Shown piece by piece: positions 13,246 through 25,112 of a stretch of DNA of 64,000 nucleotides; position 1 is the first letter of the stretch, and each line of letters opens with the position of its first letter. The notes beneath the pieces were generated by a model. That model was not told the origin of the DNA, searched no databases, and was given only the letters and a program-made list of their open reading frames with translations. The stretch is from Psoroptes ovis. Its lineage: Eukaryota; Arthropoda; Arachnida; Sarcoptiformes; Psoroptidae. Made by a program: the position numbers and the translations under genes. The stretch is from positions 558,001-622,000 of the forward strand of contig PQWQ01000003.1 of NCBI GenBank assembly GCA_002943765.1, written 5' to 3'.

Positions 13246-14356
13246 GTGAGTTATTTATTCTGTATTTTTGAATATATTTACGTTATTTTGATTATTATAT
13301 CACTGAATCAAACACACACATGTGTTCAATGGTTGTAGGGTTGCGAAAAATATAGAAAAATTTCCGCATCCTAATATGAGCATCCCAAGAGATGTTTTGC
13401 TTTTTTTGGAAAACTTGAAATCATTTCACAAATACCCGAAATACCAAATACCCGAAATTGGACAAAATCAAAAATTGAATTCAAATGTTGAATGTGAAAT
13501 GGAATGAAAAATGTGAAAATTATCTTCAATTTTTTCGAAACAAAAAACATTCAAAGATGTTGTTTCAATGTGTCTTCTTGGGTCATCATTCGGGTGCATA
13601 TGATATACGGTATGATGGTATATTGTTCATGATCAATGATGGTTATCATTGGTTTCAAAAAATACAAAGTGAAATATGTATGAATTCACTTGTTTTATTT
13701 ATTTGTTTCGTTTGATTCAAATTTCGTGATGTAATCATCATCGACATCGACATGATCATTGCATCGAAATGATTATCATATTTGATCAACGAGCATTTTT
13801 GAGGAAAAATTCAAGAAAAATGCAGAGATATTCTGGACGTCTTAAACATCTTAAACCAATTGCCAACAGTACTATCGGGATACGTCAATCCGATATAAAT
13901 CAAACAGAATTATTCAATGTTTGTTTGATCATTTGTTTGTTTCGAAAGTTGTTTCATTACTCTTTAAGAAAATATTTTCAAAAAAAACAAAAAGACCATA
14001 AATAACCACCATTGAATTGAATGAAATGAATGGCCACATTTTGATCAATTTCGATAGAGTTTTGATCGAAGCAATTGAATGAAATGCAATGAATTGTAGT
14101 ACTGACAAACTGTATAGCACTGCAAATGGATGGAGATATTTATATTTATTTCAATTTTTCTCAAAAATTTATTTTTTTTTTGAATAAAATATTTCTATCT
14201 GTCGATTGATTAATATGCTTTTTATGTTAATAATGATAATAATAATAATACAAACAAAGAGAGAAATGAATCCTAGTATCAATATATTTCAAAGAGCAGA
14301 TAATTTAAAATATCTGGCAAAATATTTTCAAAATTTTATCAATTGAAATATTAATA

Positions 14357-14436
14357 TCAGACTGTCCAGAAAGTTCTGGCCGATTTTTCAATAGAGTTAC
14401 CCATGAAAATCGGCCAGAACTTTCTGGACAACCTGA
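14357..14436. mobile_element. Palindromic MITE, copy 5
   Basis: Both halves carry the TGGCCGATTTT arm, so the element is almost a perfect inverted repeat with arms of about 32 bases around a short centre (CAATAGAGTTACC). Ends TCAGACTGTCC and GGACAACCTGA, TA flanks at 14355-14356 and 14437-14438. The GATTAAGCGGAAT arm of the standard copies is missing. Confidence 0.85.
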
Positions 14437-15130
14437 TAGAAATGAAAAACAATGAAACTCTTTGGCATTTGAATTTGAATATATGTGTGTGTATTATTTC
14501 GTTATCAAATACTGACAAATTTTTCATTTTTTATCATTCATTGGTTCAAATTTGTTCAAATATTTTAAATATCTCATATTTTTCAAATGAATATTTTTAC
14601 GTTTTATCAATTTCGAGCAATGCATTTCTCTCAATTTTCAAAGTGAAACTGGAAATTACAATTGAATTTGTGGCCATATGATTTCGTACAAGTGAATCAG
14701 CCATTTTCAGTCTATCTCGATACTGAGTGCATATGTGAAAGATGACAACCTAAATTGTCCACTTGGGATAATTTTTTTTCAGTTTTAGTCTCAGTCACTT
14801 GGAAAGAAACCCTTGGAAATATTACTACTCTACGAATGATAATAATAATAATAATTGTATCAAAGTCTCATACGCATGAAATATGAATGAAAATATTCAT
14901 ATTCATTCATTGAATATTCGCCATCATCATCAACAATGATGATGATCATCATCATCATTTGAAATGAATGAACAAAGAGTAAAATACATGTGTCTGCATA
15001 TAAGTGTATCAATTTAATCAATATATTTTTGAATGAATATTTTTTGGTTTAAAATCAATTTATTTGATGTTTTTTCATATTTTCTATGACTATTTTTCAG
15101 AGCAAAATATGAATACAAATACAAATACAG

Positions 15131-15165
<35 letters not shown>
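15131..15165. repeat. (AAT)n microsatellite
   Basis: About 35 bases of uninterrupted AAT repeat in intron 2. Confidence 0.9.
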
Positions 15166-15166
<1 letters not shown>

Positions 15167-17887
15167 GCAAACCAATTTGTCAATTTGAAATTTTTATTTT
15201 TCAGTATGTGTTTTGCAATTGATAATCACACATCTACACAAACACATTGATAGATACATACGTATAATCGTATTTTTCGTCTCTTATTTGTGTATGTCTA
15301 TACCCAGATATAATAATAATAATCATTGAATAATATTCTCTGTTTTGGAAACAGAAATAAATGTGACACGTGCACGATTACATAACAATTTTGTTTCATT
15401 TTCATTTTCATTTTTTCCTTCCGAATATTCATAATATTCTACGGTAGTACAGCACACACAGTACTATTCACCATTCAGTATGTTTCAATGCATTTTTTCA
15501 AATGCATTTTTTGACTATGTCAATTAATCACAAATTAATTTAATTTACACACTGAAACACACAGCAACAACAACGATCATATGAATGGCGTCAATGGAAC
15601 TATTATGGTCACGTATGCTGCTGCATTGCATTGCATGTATGTTCAATGCTTCCATAAAATTCAATGGTAAAAAAATGTAATTCTGCTTAAGTGTATTCAT
15701 CATCATTACATAAGCGCACATATCATAAAAAATGAGATGCTTTATTTAATTTTATTTCATTTCATTTTTTTCTGGAGATATTATTCATGGATAACACAAG
15801 CAGCAGCCAGAACAACACTCTCCAGAGGACACTTTGAGAGAGGGAAGCGAGATAGATACATAGAGAGGTATTAGATTGTTTCAGTAGTTGCTTGGATGCA
15901 AATTGCCCATTTTCCATTGGATTATTCAATCGAAAAATGAAATTTTTCGATTATTGATTGATTAACTTTGTTACCATCAATATTTTTCAATGAATATTTG
16001 AATATATTCAAATTATGAAATGGTATGAAATGGCATCGAAAAATGGCCGAAATATGGCCCAAAAAATGAAACATTTATGTGTCTATTGGTCGAATTATTT
16101 AATAAATTTTGTCAGATTTTTGAATATGTACGGATTTGAATGAATAGATAGATATGTCTAATATATATTCATAAATGTTTAGAAGAGCTTAAATGAATTC
16201 AGCTCAATTTTGAATGAAAAATAAGTGAAACAAATATAAAATGACATTTGACAAATATGTTGACATTTATCATATTGTAAACATGTTTATAACAATTGAA
16301 AATTGAATATTGCAAAAATGACAAGTGACAATTGAAAAATTGCTTCAAATACAACCAAATACACAGCAAAAACACTTGTGTATTATCATTTCGCGAGAAA
16401 TTTTTCAATAAATTTTGATTAATTTCTCCAACTTTTCTCACTCAGTATATTTTCTGAAGTCAAAACATCAGTCAAGTGTTATCTTTACGGGTCCAAATCG
16501 ACGTTCATTACATTTGACTTTTTGGTAAATTTGTTTGATTTTTTAGCTGGTACAAATACAATCAGTTTTACACAACCGAAACATACATTCATTGTGTAAT
16601 ATAAATCATAATTATAAACATTTATCTTTGAATGAAGATGAACAAGAAGAAGAAGAACCAAAATTAGTCCCGCAAAAAACAGAACACACATCGAATTCTC
16701 CCGAAACAAATCTCATTTGAAAATCTTTTATTTTCTCCCAAAAAAACACCAAGAACACCAGATACAGAGATAGGACACATATTACACACTCATACACCGA
16801 AACACATGGACTTATATTTGGAAGCTTCAATTCAGCATCATTCAACATCAGCCAACATCATCATCATTATCATCATCATCAATGGTTGTAAAAATCAAAT
16901 CAGCAAAATGTATTTTTCATTCATTTCATATTTGTACACTTCTTTACAGAGGCGCGTGCTTTTGGCCTACTAAAAAAATTATATGTGTCCACTGGCACAG
17001 AATTTACAAAACAAAAAGCATCCATTACAACACACCAGCAGCATCTTAAATTATTATAGCAGACACACGCTTTTTGTTTGCAGAAATTGATGCGGCGTGT
17101 GTCAAGTGAAATCAAATTTTCTCTACGTATATTTGTGTCTATGTGAAGGGAAATATAAATGTTTTGTTTTTCGGAAAAATTATGAAATGAAAAACATTAA
17201 ATGTCTTTGTGTAAATACACATACGTAAACTAACACACGTATAATATTTATTCAAAGAATTATAAAGATGAAAAATGACAAGAAATAAGTGAAATTGTTA
17301 AGGAATATAGATGCTCAAATAATAATGGTTCCCCGGTGCATGCAGAATGCATCGGTGTGTGTGTGTTTATGTGCGAGTATCAGGCCTAGGTCCTGGTTTA
17401 TGTCTGAAATTTTTTTTTAATTTTTTAGGACAAATTTATTTTAGTTCAAAAATCAATTTTGGATAATTTTGACTTTGGGTAAAAATTTTCATTTATTAAG
17501 TAATTTAATGACAATTTCAGTACTCAGTAAAGCTCAATTACGGTTCGAGCTCATTTCGGTGTTTGTTTTGGTTCAATTAAATTAAAAAATATTAAAAAAA
17601 ATATTATTCCCAAATGTGGAGACATTTCACTGTGAATTTTATTCTGGAAAAAAACATTTTTTGACGAATTCAAGATGTAATTTGAATTGTCAATCAGTAT
17701 CTGCTGGATACAGAGCAATTCGTTGACTGTTGCATTGAACAGCTTGAAAATTCTTAATGTATTTTCAATGGTGAAAAAATAGATTTTCAAAATTGAAAAT
17801 TTCTTTGATCATCATCAACATCATCATCGGCAGCATTAACCATCAAATAAATAAATAATCACAAACAAATATAAACAAACATTCTCC

Positions 17888-17911
17888 AAAAAAAAAAAAA
17901 AAAAAAAAAAA
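17888..17911. repeat. Poly-A tract (24 nt)
   Basis: Uninterrupted A run in intron 2 with no recognisable retroposon body upstream of it. Confidence 0.9.
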
Positions 17912-19874
17912 TGGAAGAAAAGTCAAATCAAAGCAAATGAATTTTTTTTCAAAGAAAAAAAATTTCAAGAATTCAGTTAAGAATTTATTTATTCAAAGAA
18001 TTTTCTTTTAGTCAAACGAAAAAAAAAAATTGCCTGCTGCTTTATGTCGTCATGTCGCTATTTTGTATTTGTTTATTATTAAAAAGAACAAAATTCTGAT
18101 TTTAATCAAATTCAATACGGATTTTTAATGTATTATTTATTGTCGAAATACAGTTCGAGATACATTGATTTTCAATGAAGAATTACAAATTTCGATGACA
18201 TAAATAAATATCAGTGTATTTGGTTTATGAAAACAATTTGTGGTTTATTCGTTTGTACAAATTTTTGAATAATGCTTTGATTATTCCAATATAATAATTC
18301 TAGAGAACAACAGGCCGCAGGAAATTTTTCAAGTGCCAAGAATTTTCGGGAAAAATTGAAGAAATTCTTGTAATAAAACATTGAAATTACTTTATTGCCA
18401 AAAATAATAAATTACAAAAGCAATACATCATCGATTTGTGGTGGCTGAATAATGATTGAATGTAGATGATGATGATGATGATGTCGATGGGTGTTTTCAC
18501 TGCTTGCCACAGCGAAATAATAGTTGACAAAACAGATTTTCATGTTTTAATCAATTTTTGAATTTTGAAATTATTTTTGTGTAGCAAATGTACAAGCAAA
18601 TACATTTGGAAACAAACATAGAAACAAGTATTGAAAAATGTCTGTTTTTATTGTGTAAAAATATTCTCCAATCATTCCACAGAATTCTGTATTGATTTAT
18701 GTCTTTTTTTTGTTGTTGCCATATTCGTATGTGAAAAGAATAATTTTCATTAAAAATAATAATTATAACAATATCAACATGCACTGAATTTACATGAGAT
18801 CACAGTTTGAAACACCAGAATCACAGTTTAGTATGAAAAATACTTTCAATGAATCGAAATCCTTTGATTTTAATCAATTTCTCTGGTGTTTTTTCTTTGT
18901 GCGGTTTTTGAGAAATGAGAAAAATTTAATTTCATTCATTAATTCATTCTGAATTAATGAAAATATTCACATAATTTAAATTCACATATGAATCAATGAA
19001 AGATATTTTCCCATTGATAGATGTGTACGCATTTATATTCTACAAGTGCATGAATGAATGTATGAAATAATAATGAGCAATATCAAACCAATGAATTGAA
19101 ATATTTCTGAGAAAATAATAATAAAATGTTTATAAATAATCCCGATACTAATTACAATAAATACTGATACTAATTATAATTTTTACTTTTAATTATAATT
19201 ATTTCATTTTTGATTAGAGAAAATTAAATGAAAATAAATTAAAAAATCGAAATAAATTGTAATCGATGAATAGTATTAATATGTAATACAAGATTTGAAA
19301 TTTATAATTTGAAAAATTTGATTTTAAATCAAGTTTTGATTGAATTATATTAAAACCAAAACCGAAAAAAAAATTAATTCAAAAATTATTCAATTCAAAA
19401 ATGAATTTCAAATGAGAATTCCGTCAAATGGAATTTTAATGAAATTCTTAATTTTATACGAGGACAATGAAACATTATACAATATATTCAAAGCCAGATT
19501 TACTCTCTGTTAATCGAATGTGTATAATATGATAATCAATGAATGAATGAATGAATGAATTTAGATAGAATTAGATTAAAAATAGAATTTATTAGTAATT
19601 TATCAGGACACACAAACACAAGATTTATCAATATAATAGGTATTTATTATAATAAAATACAATAATCTTAGAATGTATGAACCAAGAAAAAGATTGTATT
19701 TCATTATTTGTAATTTTTCTAATTTTGTACAATGTTTTATCATTATCATTATTATAATCATAATCATAATCATTATTCAATTCGATAAATTTTCATTCAT
19801 TTTGTCCATCCTTAATTTTGCTTTAATTTTTTCTTTCTGGATTTAATTTCGTTCAATCATTAAACGCTAGTCAA

Positions 19875-19953
19875 TTGGTTGTCCGAAAAATTTTTGCCGA
19901 TTTTCAGATGTTTTTCAATTGGTAAATCGGCAAAAACTTTTCGGACAGCCCAA
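19875..19953. mobile_element. Palindromic MITE, copy 6
   Basis: Inverted-repeat form with TTTTTGCCGATTT in both arms (about 26 matched bases each) around a short AT-rich centre. Left end TTGGTTGTCC, right end GGACAGCCCAA. TA follows on the right only. More diverged than the others. Confidence 0.75.
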
Positions 19954-21563
19954 TATTTATTATGTGTGATTAAATTTATAACATTAACAACAATACTGGA
20001 TAATAACAAGCGCATATCCCTTAAAAAAACTGCGTCAAAAAGCTTCAAAAGTTGTGATTTTGAATTACCGTAAATTTCTTTGAAATTTCGTAAATTTCGT
20101 TCTTAAATAATCGTCATAATACTTATAATAATGATGATGATAATGGACGAGAAAAAAAATTGACGAAATTTAAATGTTTTAAGCATCAACAACATCAATA
20201 TGATCAACAGCGACAGCATCGACAACAGCATCAACATAATCAACAGCAGCATTAGACATTACGAAACAAACATATTCAAAATATGACGATGGCACACCCT
20301 ACAAACATATTTCTTTGGCATTCTTTACATTGAAATTCAATGAATGAATGAATGAATGGCTTCAAAGCAACAAAAAATTATGAATTATGGAAAAATAAAT
20401 TCAAAAATAATAATAGTAAATAGCAATATTTAATCTTAAATCTTGTCCATCCATTCATTCATTCATCCATCCATCTTATTATTATTATTATTATTATTGT
20501 TTTTGTCTATTTTCTCTGGGTAAAATACTTTATTTTATCAATCATCTTTCATTCATTCATTCATTTCTTGGCAAAAAATAGAAGAAGAAAATGAAAATGA
20601 AGCCCAAGATGAATATAAGAAACATACATCAAAGAATTCAAGGTGGTGTCCATCACCATCACCGTCAACTACATCATCATCATCGTCATAATCATCAAAA
20701 GATATTTGGTATTTCGATATATTTTGGTTGATTTTGGGTATTGTTTTAGCTTGCTTCAAACAGCAAAACACGCTGAAAACGGCGGGTGATATTTTTTGAA
20801 GAGGGTCTTCGCAAGCTTTGTCTTATTTAAAATTCATTTTTTGACAAATATTTTCATTTTTTTAATTACATTTTTTTCAAAGGTAAAATTGATTGTTTTT
20901 CTCCACTTTTCTCTGGTCACTGTGTATGGATATCAGTATATTTCATATTGATTGTTCAATCAATATTTGAAATAATGGTCAAAAAAAAAAAAAATTTAAA
21001 TTGGAAACAGAAAAAAGGTCACCAATTGTTGATCGTTGCTGTTGTAGCTGGTGTTATTATTTACCATCTTTGAATAGTTTTGTGTAATTTTTTGGTTGTT
21101 TTTCGTTGTGTTTTGTTGATTATTTTCGATATATTTTGACAACGACGATAAAACAACAACAACTGAAACAACAACCGAACACTGATTATAATCACCATTA
21201 TTATCAATGGTATTTTACCTAGTTGTTTCGGCTGTTGTTCGTTAGTTGTTGTTCGTTTTAGTTGTTATTTTTAATGATAAGATTCGTGACGCACCTTGAT
21301 TTACCTGTTGCTGCTTTGACTCTTGTTGTTTTTTGTTTTTGCAAATTTTTATTTCATTTTAATGTTTTGACCCCCGCCATTATTATTATTATTATTATTT
21401 GCATGTTAATTAAAATTTTGTAAATAATAATAATAATGAAAATGACTGAAACTAAATTATTTTTCAAAATCGAAGTCAAAGATGATGAAGAAGAAGAAGA
21501 AACAATTTAGATTTAGAACAAACATTTTATTTATTTAAATTATTATTGATTATTCTATGTGTA

Positions 21564-21646
21564 TTAGGTTGTCCGAAAAGTTCATTCCGCTTAATCATCG
21601 ATAGAGTTGCTCATGAAAATCGGTCAGAACTTTTCGGACAATCCAA
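21564..21646 (-). mobile_element. Mariner-type MITE, copy 7
   Basis: Ends TTAGGTTGTCCGAAAAGTTC and GGACAATCCAA, TA flanks at 21562-21563 and 21647-21648. First of six copies packed into about 3.6 kb. Confidence 0.87.
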
Positions 21647-22194
21647 TATTTAATTCATGTTTGCTTGCTTGTTCTTAAAAAAAACATTTCTCAATAATCA
21701 TCAGTGTCATCGTTGTTCGTTACAAGGGAGCGACGAATTGATGATCAACATGTTGATGACAACCGAAATGCCCAAAAACAATTGCAGCAACAGCAGCAGC
21801 ACCAGTTATTGATCATCATCAATAGGGCTTTATCTGAACATTTGCTCACTGTTGCTGCTGATGATAATAATAATGATTGTTGGCCTCTTTGATCGAACAC
21901 CGACAAACAAATGAAATAAAATAAAACATGTTAAAATTGAAAATATATTCGTGTATGTGTTTGTATGTATGTTTGGTGTATGAGGAATAGAAACTTTTGA
22001 ATTCAAATATGATCAATTTCATGAATATTAAATCATTGAAATTCACTCAGAAAATAATAATCCAAGAGTGGAATGACAGCAAGAAGTTTTAATTCTTCTC
22101 CTAAAAATTGATCAGTGAAACACATGTGTATGTGTGCCATCAGACATCAATCGATGGTGGTGGTGGTGGTGGACATTGAATTTTTGAAAATATT

Positions 22195-22274
22195 AAAGGT
22201 TGTCCGAAAAGTTCATTTGGCTTAATCAATAGAGTTGCTGATAAAAATCGGCCAAAACTTTTCGGACAACCTAA
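22195..22274 (-). mobile_element. Mariner-type MITE, copy 8
   Basis: Left end decayed to AAAGGTTGTCC, right end GGACAACCTAA followed by TA. The interior has TTGGCTTAAT in place of TCCGCTTAAT. Confidence 0.82.
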
Positions 22275-23277
22275 TATTTTAAAAACATTTCATGAATGAA
22301 TAGCTCATGAATAGCCTCTGATGATTTTAATTGTAAATAATACTTTGAAATGTACGATGAAAATATGTTTTTGCGATGCGGAATTTTTTTTTTTGTTTCA
22401 AGTCGGATTTTCTTAGGCTCTCATTCACATACTGGCTATTGCTTTTTGCGCTTTCTTAGAGTTTTCTTTTATTTGCGCAACAATGACACAATCCGCATCA
22501 GATTTTTTTGAATATTTTATTGTTTAAATTGGTCATAAACTTTTCAAAAAAATTGAATTGATTTGATTGAATTCTTAATAAAAATTTACACAATTATTAT
22601 TACGAGTAGTAGGGGTGAAAAGTAGGGAATTTCAATTCACAAAATTTTGGGCTTCGTAAGACAATATTCATTCATTCATACAGAGAGAGATGCATGAAAT
22701 AAATCTTTTGATTTTATTTTATTTCATTATTTTTGAGAATTTAAATAAAATTAAAATTCAAAATTTCAAAAATCAAAAAACAAACATAAAAACATCGGAA
22801 ATATGAACACATAAACACATTCGATGAAAACCCAACATATTCAAAATTTTTAAAAATTCAAATCGAAGACTTTTCAATGAGAGAGAATTGATCAAATAAA
22901 ACTTTTGAAAATTTATTCAAAAATTCCGATTCGCATATATTTTATTATTGTTATATGTATCTATCGATCAACAGAGAGAAATACAGAAAATCCTATTGAA
23001 TTCAATTGAATATATTATAATATCGATGATATTGAAATAAATAAATCAATGAATAAATGAATGAATCAATAAATAAACAAACAAACCGAATCAAACAGCC
23101 GAACCAATCAAAACGGCCGGCCAACTGACCAATCTCGATTCACTGTCAAATCAATCAATATATTCATTCATTCATTTATTTATTTATTCATTTATTTTAT
23201 TTATTTCTATTTATTTATTTTAGCCGAAAATAATATTTTCATTAAAATGAATCAAAGATTTTCAGCTTTTTGAAATA

Positions 23278-23358
23278 TTAGGTTGTCCGGAAAGTTTTGG
23301 CCGATTTTTATGAGCAACTCTATTCGATTAAGCGGAATGAACTTTTCGGACAGCCTAA
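23278..23358 (+). mobile_element. Mariner-type MITE, copy 9
   Basis: Ends TTAGGTTGTCCGGAAAGTT and GGACAGCCTAA. TA on the left (23276-23277); the right flank is TG, so that side has changed. Confidence 0.85.
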
Positions 23359-23576
23359 TGAATGAAAATCAGAAAAACTAATAATCAAAAAAGAAGATCA
23401 TCATCAAAATGGTCAAAGAATGTGATTATTATTATTGGTATTTTTGGTATTTATTTATTTATTGACATTTCAAAAAAATAAAAAATATATCAAACATTCA
23501 ATGTCATGAACAAATGATTGATTGATTGATTGAAAATATTGGAAGAGTTTAAAGGTTGAAAAATAAGAAATAAATA

Positions 23577-23655
23577 TTAGGTTGTCCGTAAAGTTCTGGC
23601 CGATTTCCATGAACAACTCTATTGATTAAGCGGAATGAACTTTTAGGACAACCTA
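23577..23655 (+). mobile_element. Mariner-type MITE, copy 10
   Basis: Lies 219 bases after copy 9 in the same orientation. Left end TTAGGTTGTCCGTAAAG; the right end is decayed (TTAGGACAACCTA). Confidence 0.84.
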
Positions 23656-24414
23656 TCAGAAAAAAACAAGTAGTACAAGATATAATGAATAGAGAACATC
23701 TACGAGATGAATCAGTTGTTAGACCATTCATCGATTCATAGCATCAAATGATGTATTATTTGACCAATCATCAATGTTGATGATGTCAGAGTGGTGTGTG
23801 TGGGACACAAATCTAAGAAAAACTACTTAATTACATAGTTTTTCATCGTCATTATTATTATCATCGACAACAAGGTATGGTAATAATCATTCGAATGGAT
23901 GTATTGATCAATGTAAAAAATTGATGTCGCATCATCTATTTGACTTGTATAATGTATTTTTATTCAGTAAATAATAATAATGACGGTCAATGTCGTGCTG
24001 TAAGCATCATCATCATCATCAACATCATCGACGACATCACCATCATCATTTACTACCGAAAATGGTCATTTTGAATTCTTTAAAAATTGGGTTTTAACAT
24101 CCAATGTGTATGCTGTTGTTGATGATGATGATAATAGTACAACCATGTCATCATCAATGGTGATTTGATGATGATGTAGGGTCATTTTTTCTTTGAATAA
24201 ATGTATCGATAATTTATTTTTTATTCAAATATCTTCTCACAGAAGAACAAGAAGATATGGTCATGATGTTGGCGATGCTCCTGTCGTTGATCATGTTGAT
24301 GATGACAAATATTCGATTGAACTCTTGAATAATAATGATTATAATGATGATGATGAATTGATTTTATTTGAAAAGAAAAGAAAGAAAAGAAATGGTTGAA
24401 ATGTTCAATATATT

Positions 24415-24497
24415 TGAGGTTGTCCGAAAAGTTCATTCCGCTTGATCAAATATTAAATGCTCAATGAAAATCGGCCAGTACTTTTCGGACAACCTAA
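24415..24497 (-). mobile_element. Mariner-type MITE, copy 11
   Basis: Left end TGAGGTTGTCCGAAAAG, right end GGACAACCTAA followed by TA. It starts 16 bases after the stop codon of the candidate terminal exon discussed in the findings. Confidence 0.84.
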
Positions 24498-25030
24498 TAT
24501 AATTGATGATCAACGACTTTAGGTAGTTGTCGTCGTCAATCGATCGAAAAAATGACTTGAAATGAAATGATGATGATGATCAAGAATAATAATAATATTC
24601 AAGAAGCGACAACCACTTATTTCATGGCTGTTGTTGTTGTTGTCGTATGTATTCGAATCAATATTTGCATCATTCAATTGCAATATACACAAATGTACAT
24701 GCACACAGGTTGAATAGCATCATTAATATTTTTTTGATTTTTTCGATTTTATTCAAGCTCTACACCTGTATATATTGAATTTTGAAAATGTCTCTTTCGA
24801 TCGAAATTTTCAAAGGAATTTGTCCAATAACAATTTGCATAGTTGACGTTTTTTTTTCTTTTTCTTCATAAGAAAATTACTTTAATAATCATCAACTATT
24901 CATTTATTTATTTATTTGGAAATTTACAAATTGTCTTTTTCAAAATGTCTTTGGAATGATAGATAATTTATTTCAAATCAAAAGAAGAAGAAATACTTCA
25001 AAATACTTCAGTCGAACTAACCATCAAGTA

Positions 25031-25112
25031 TTAGGTTGTCCGAAAAGTTCATCCCGCTTAATCAAATAGAGTTGCTCATCGAAAATCGGCAAGAACTTTC
25101 CGGACAGCCTAA
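25031..25112 (-). mobile_element. Mariner-type MITE, copy 12
   Basis: Ends TTAGGTTGTCCGAAAAGTTC and GGACAGCCTAA, TA flanks at 25029-25030 and 25113-25114. Close to the family consensus. Confidence 0.87.

Noticed and set aside
14920..14962. Regularly repeated short units suggesting a CRISPR-like array
   Set aside because: These are trinucleotide microsatellites with no spacers, in a eukaryotic context.
17542..17552. GGTTCGAGCTC, resembling a tRNA T-loop (B box)
   Set aside because: No A box, acceptor stem or anticodon arm could be found around it on either strand.
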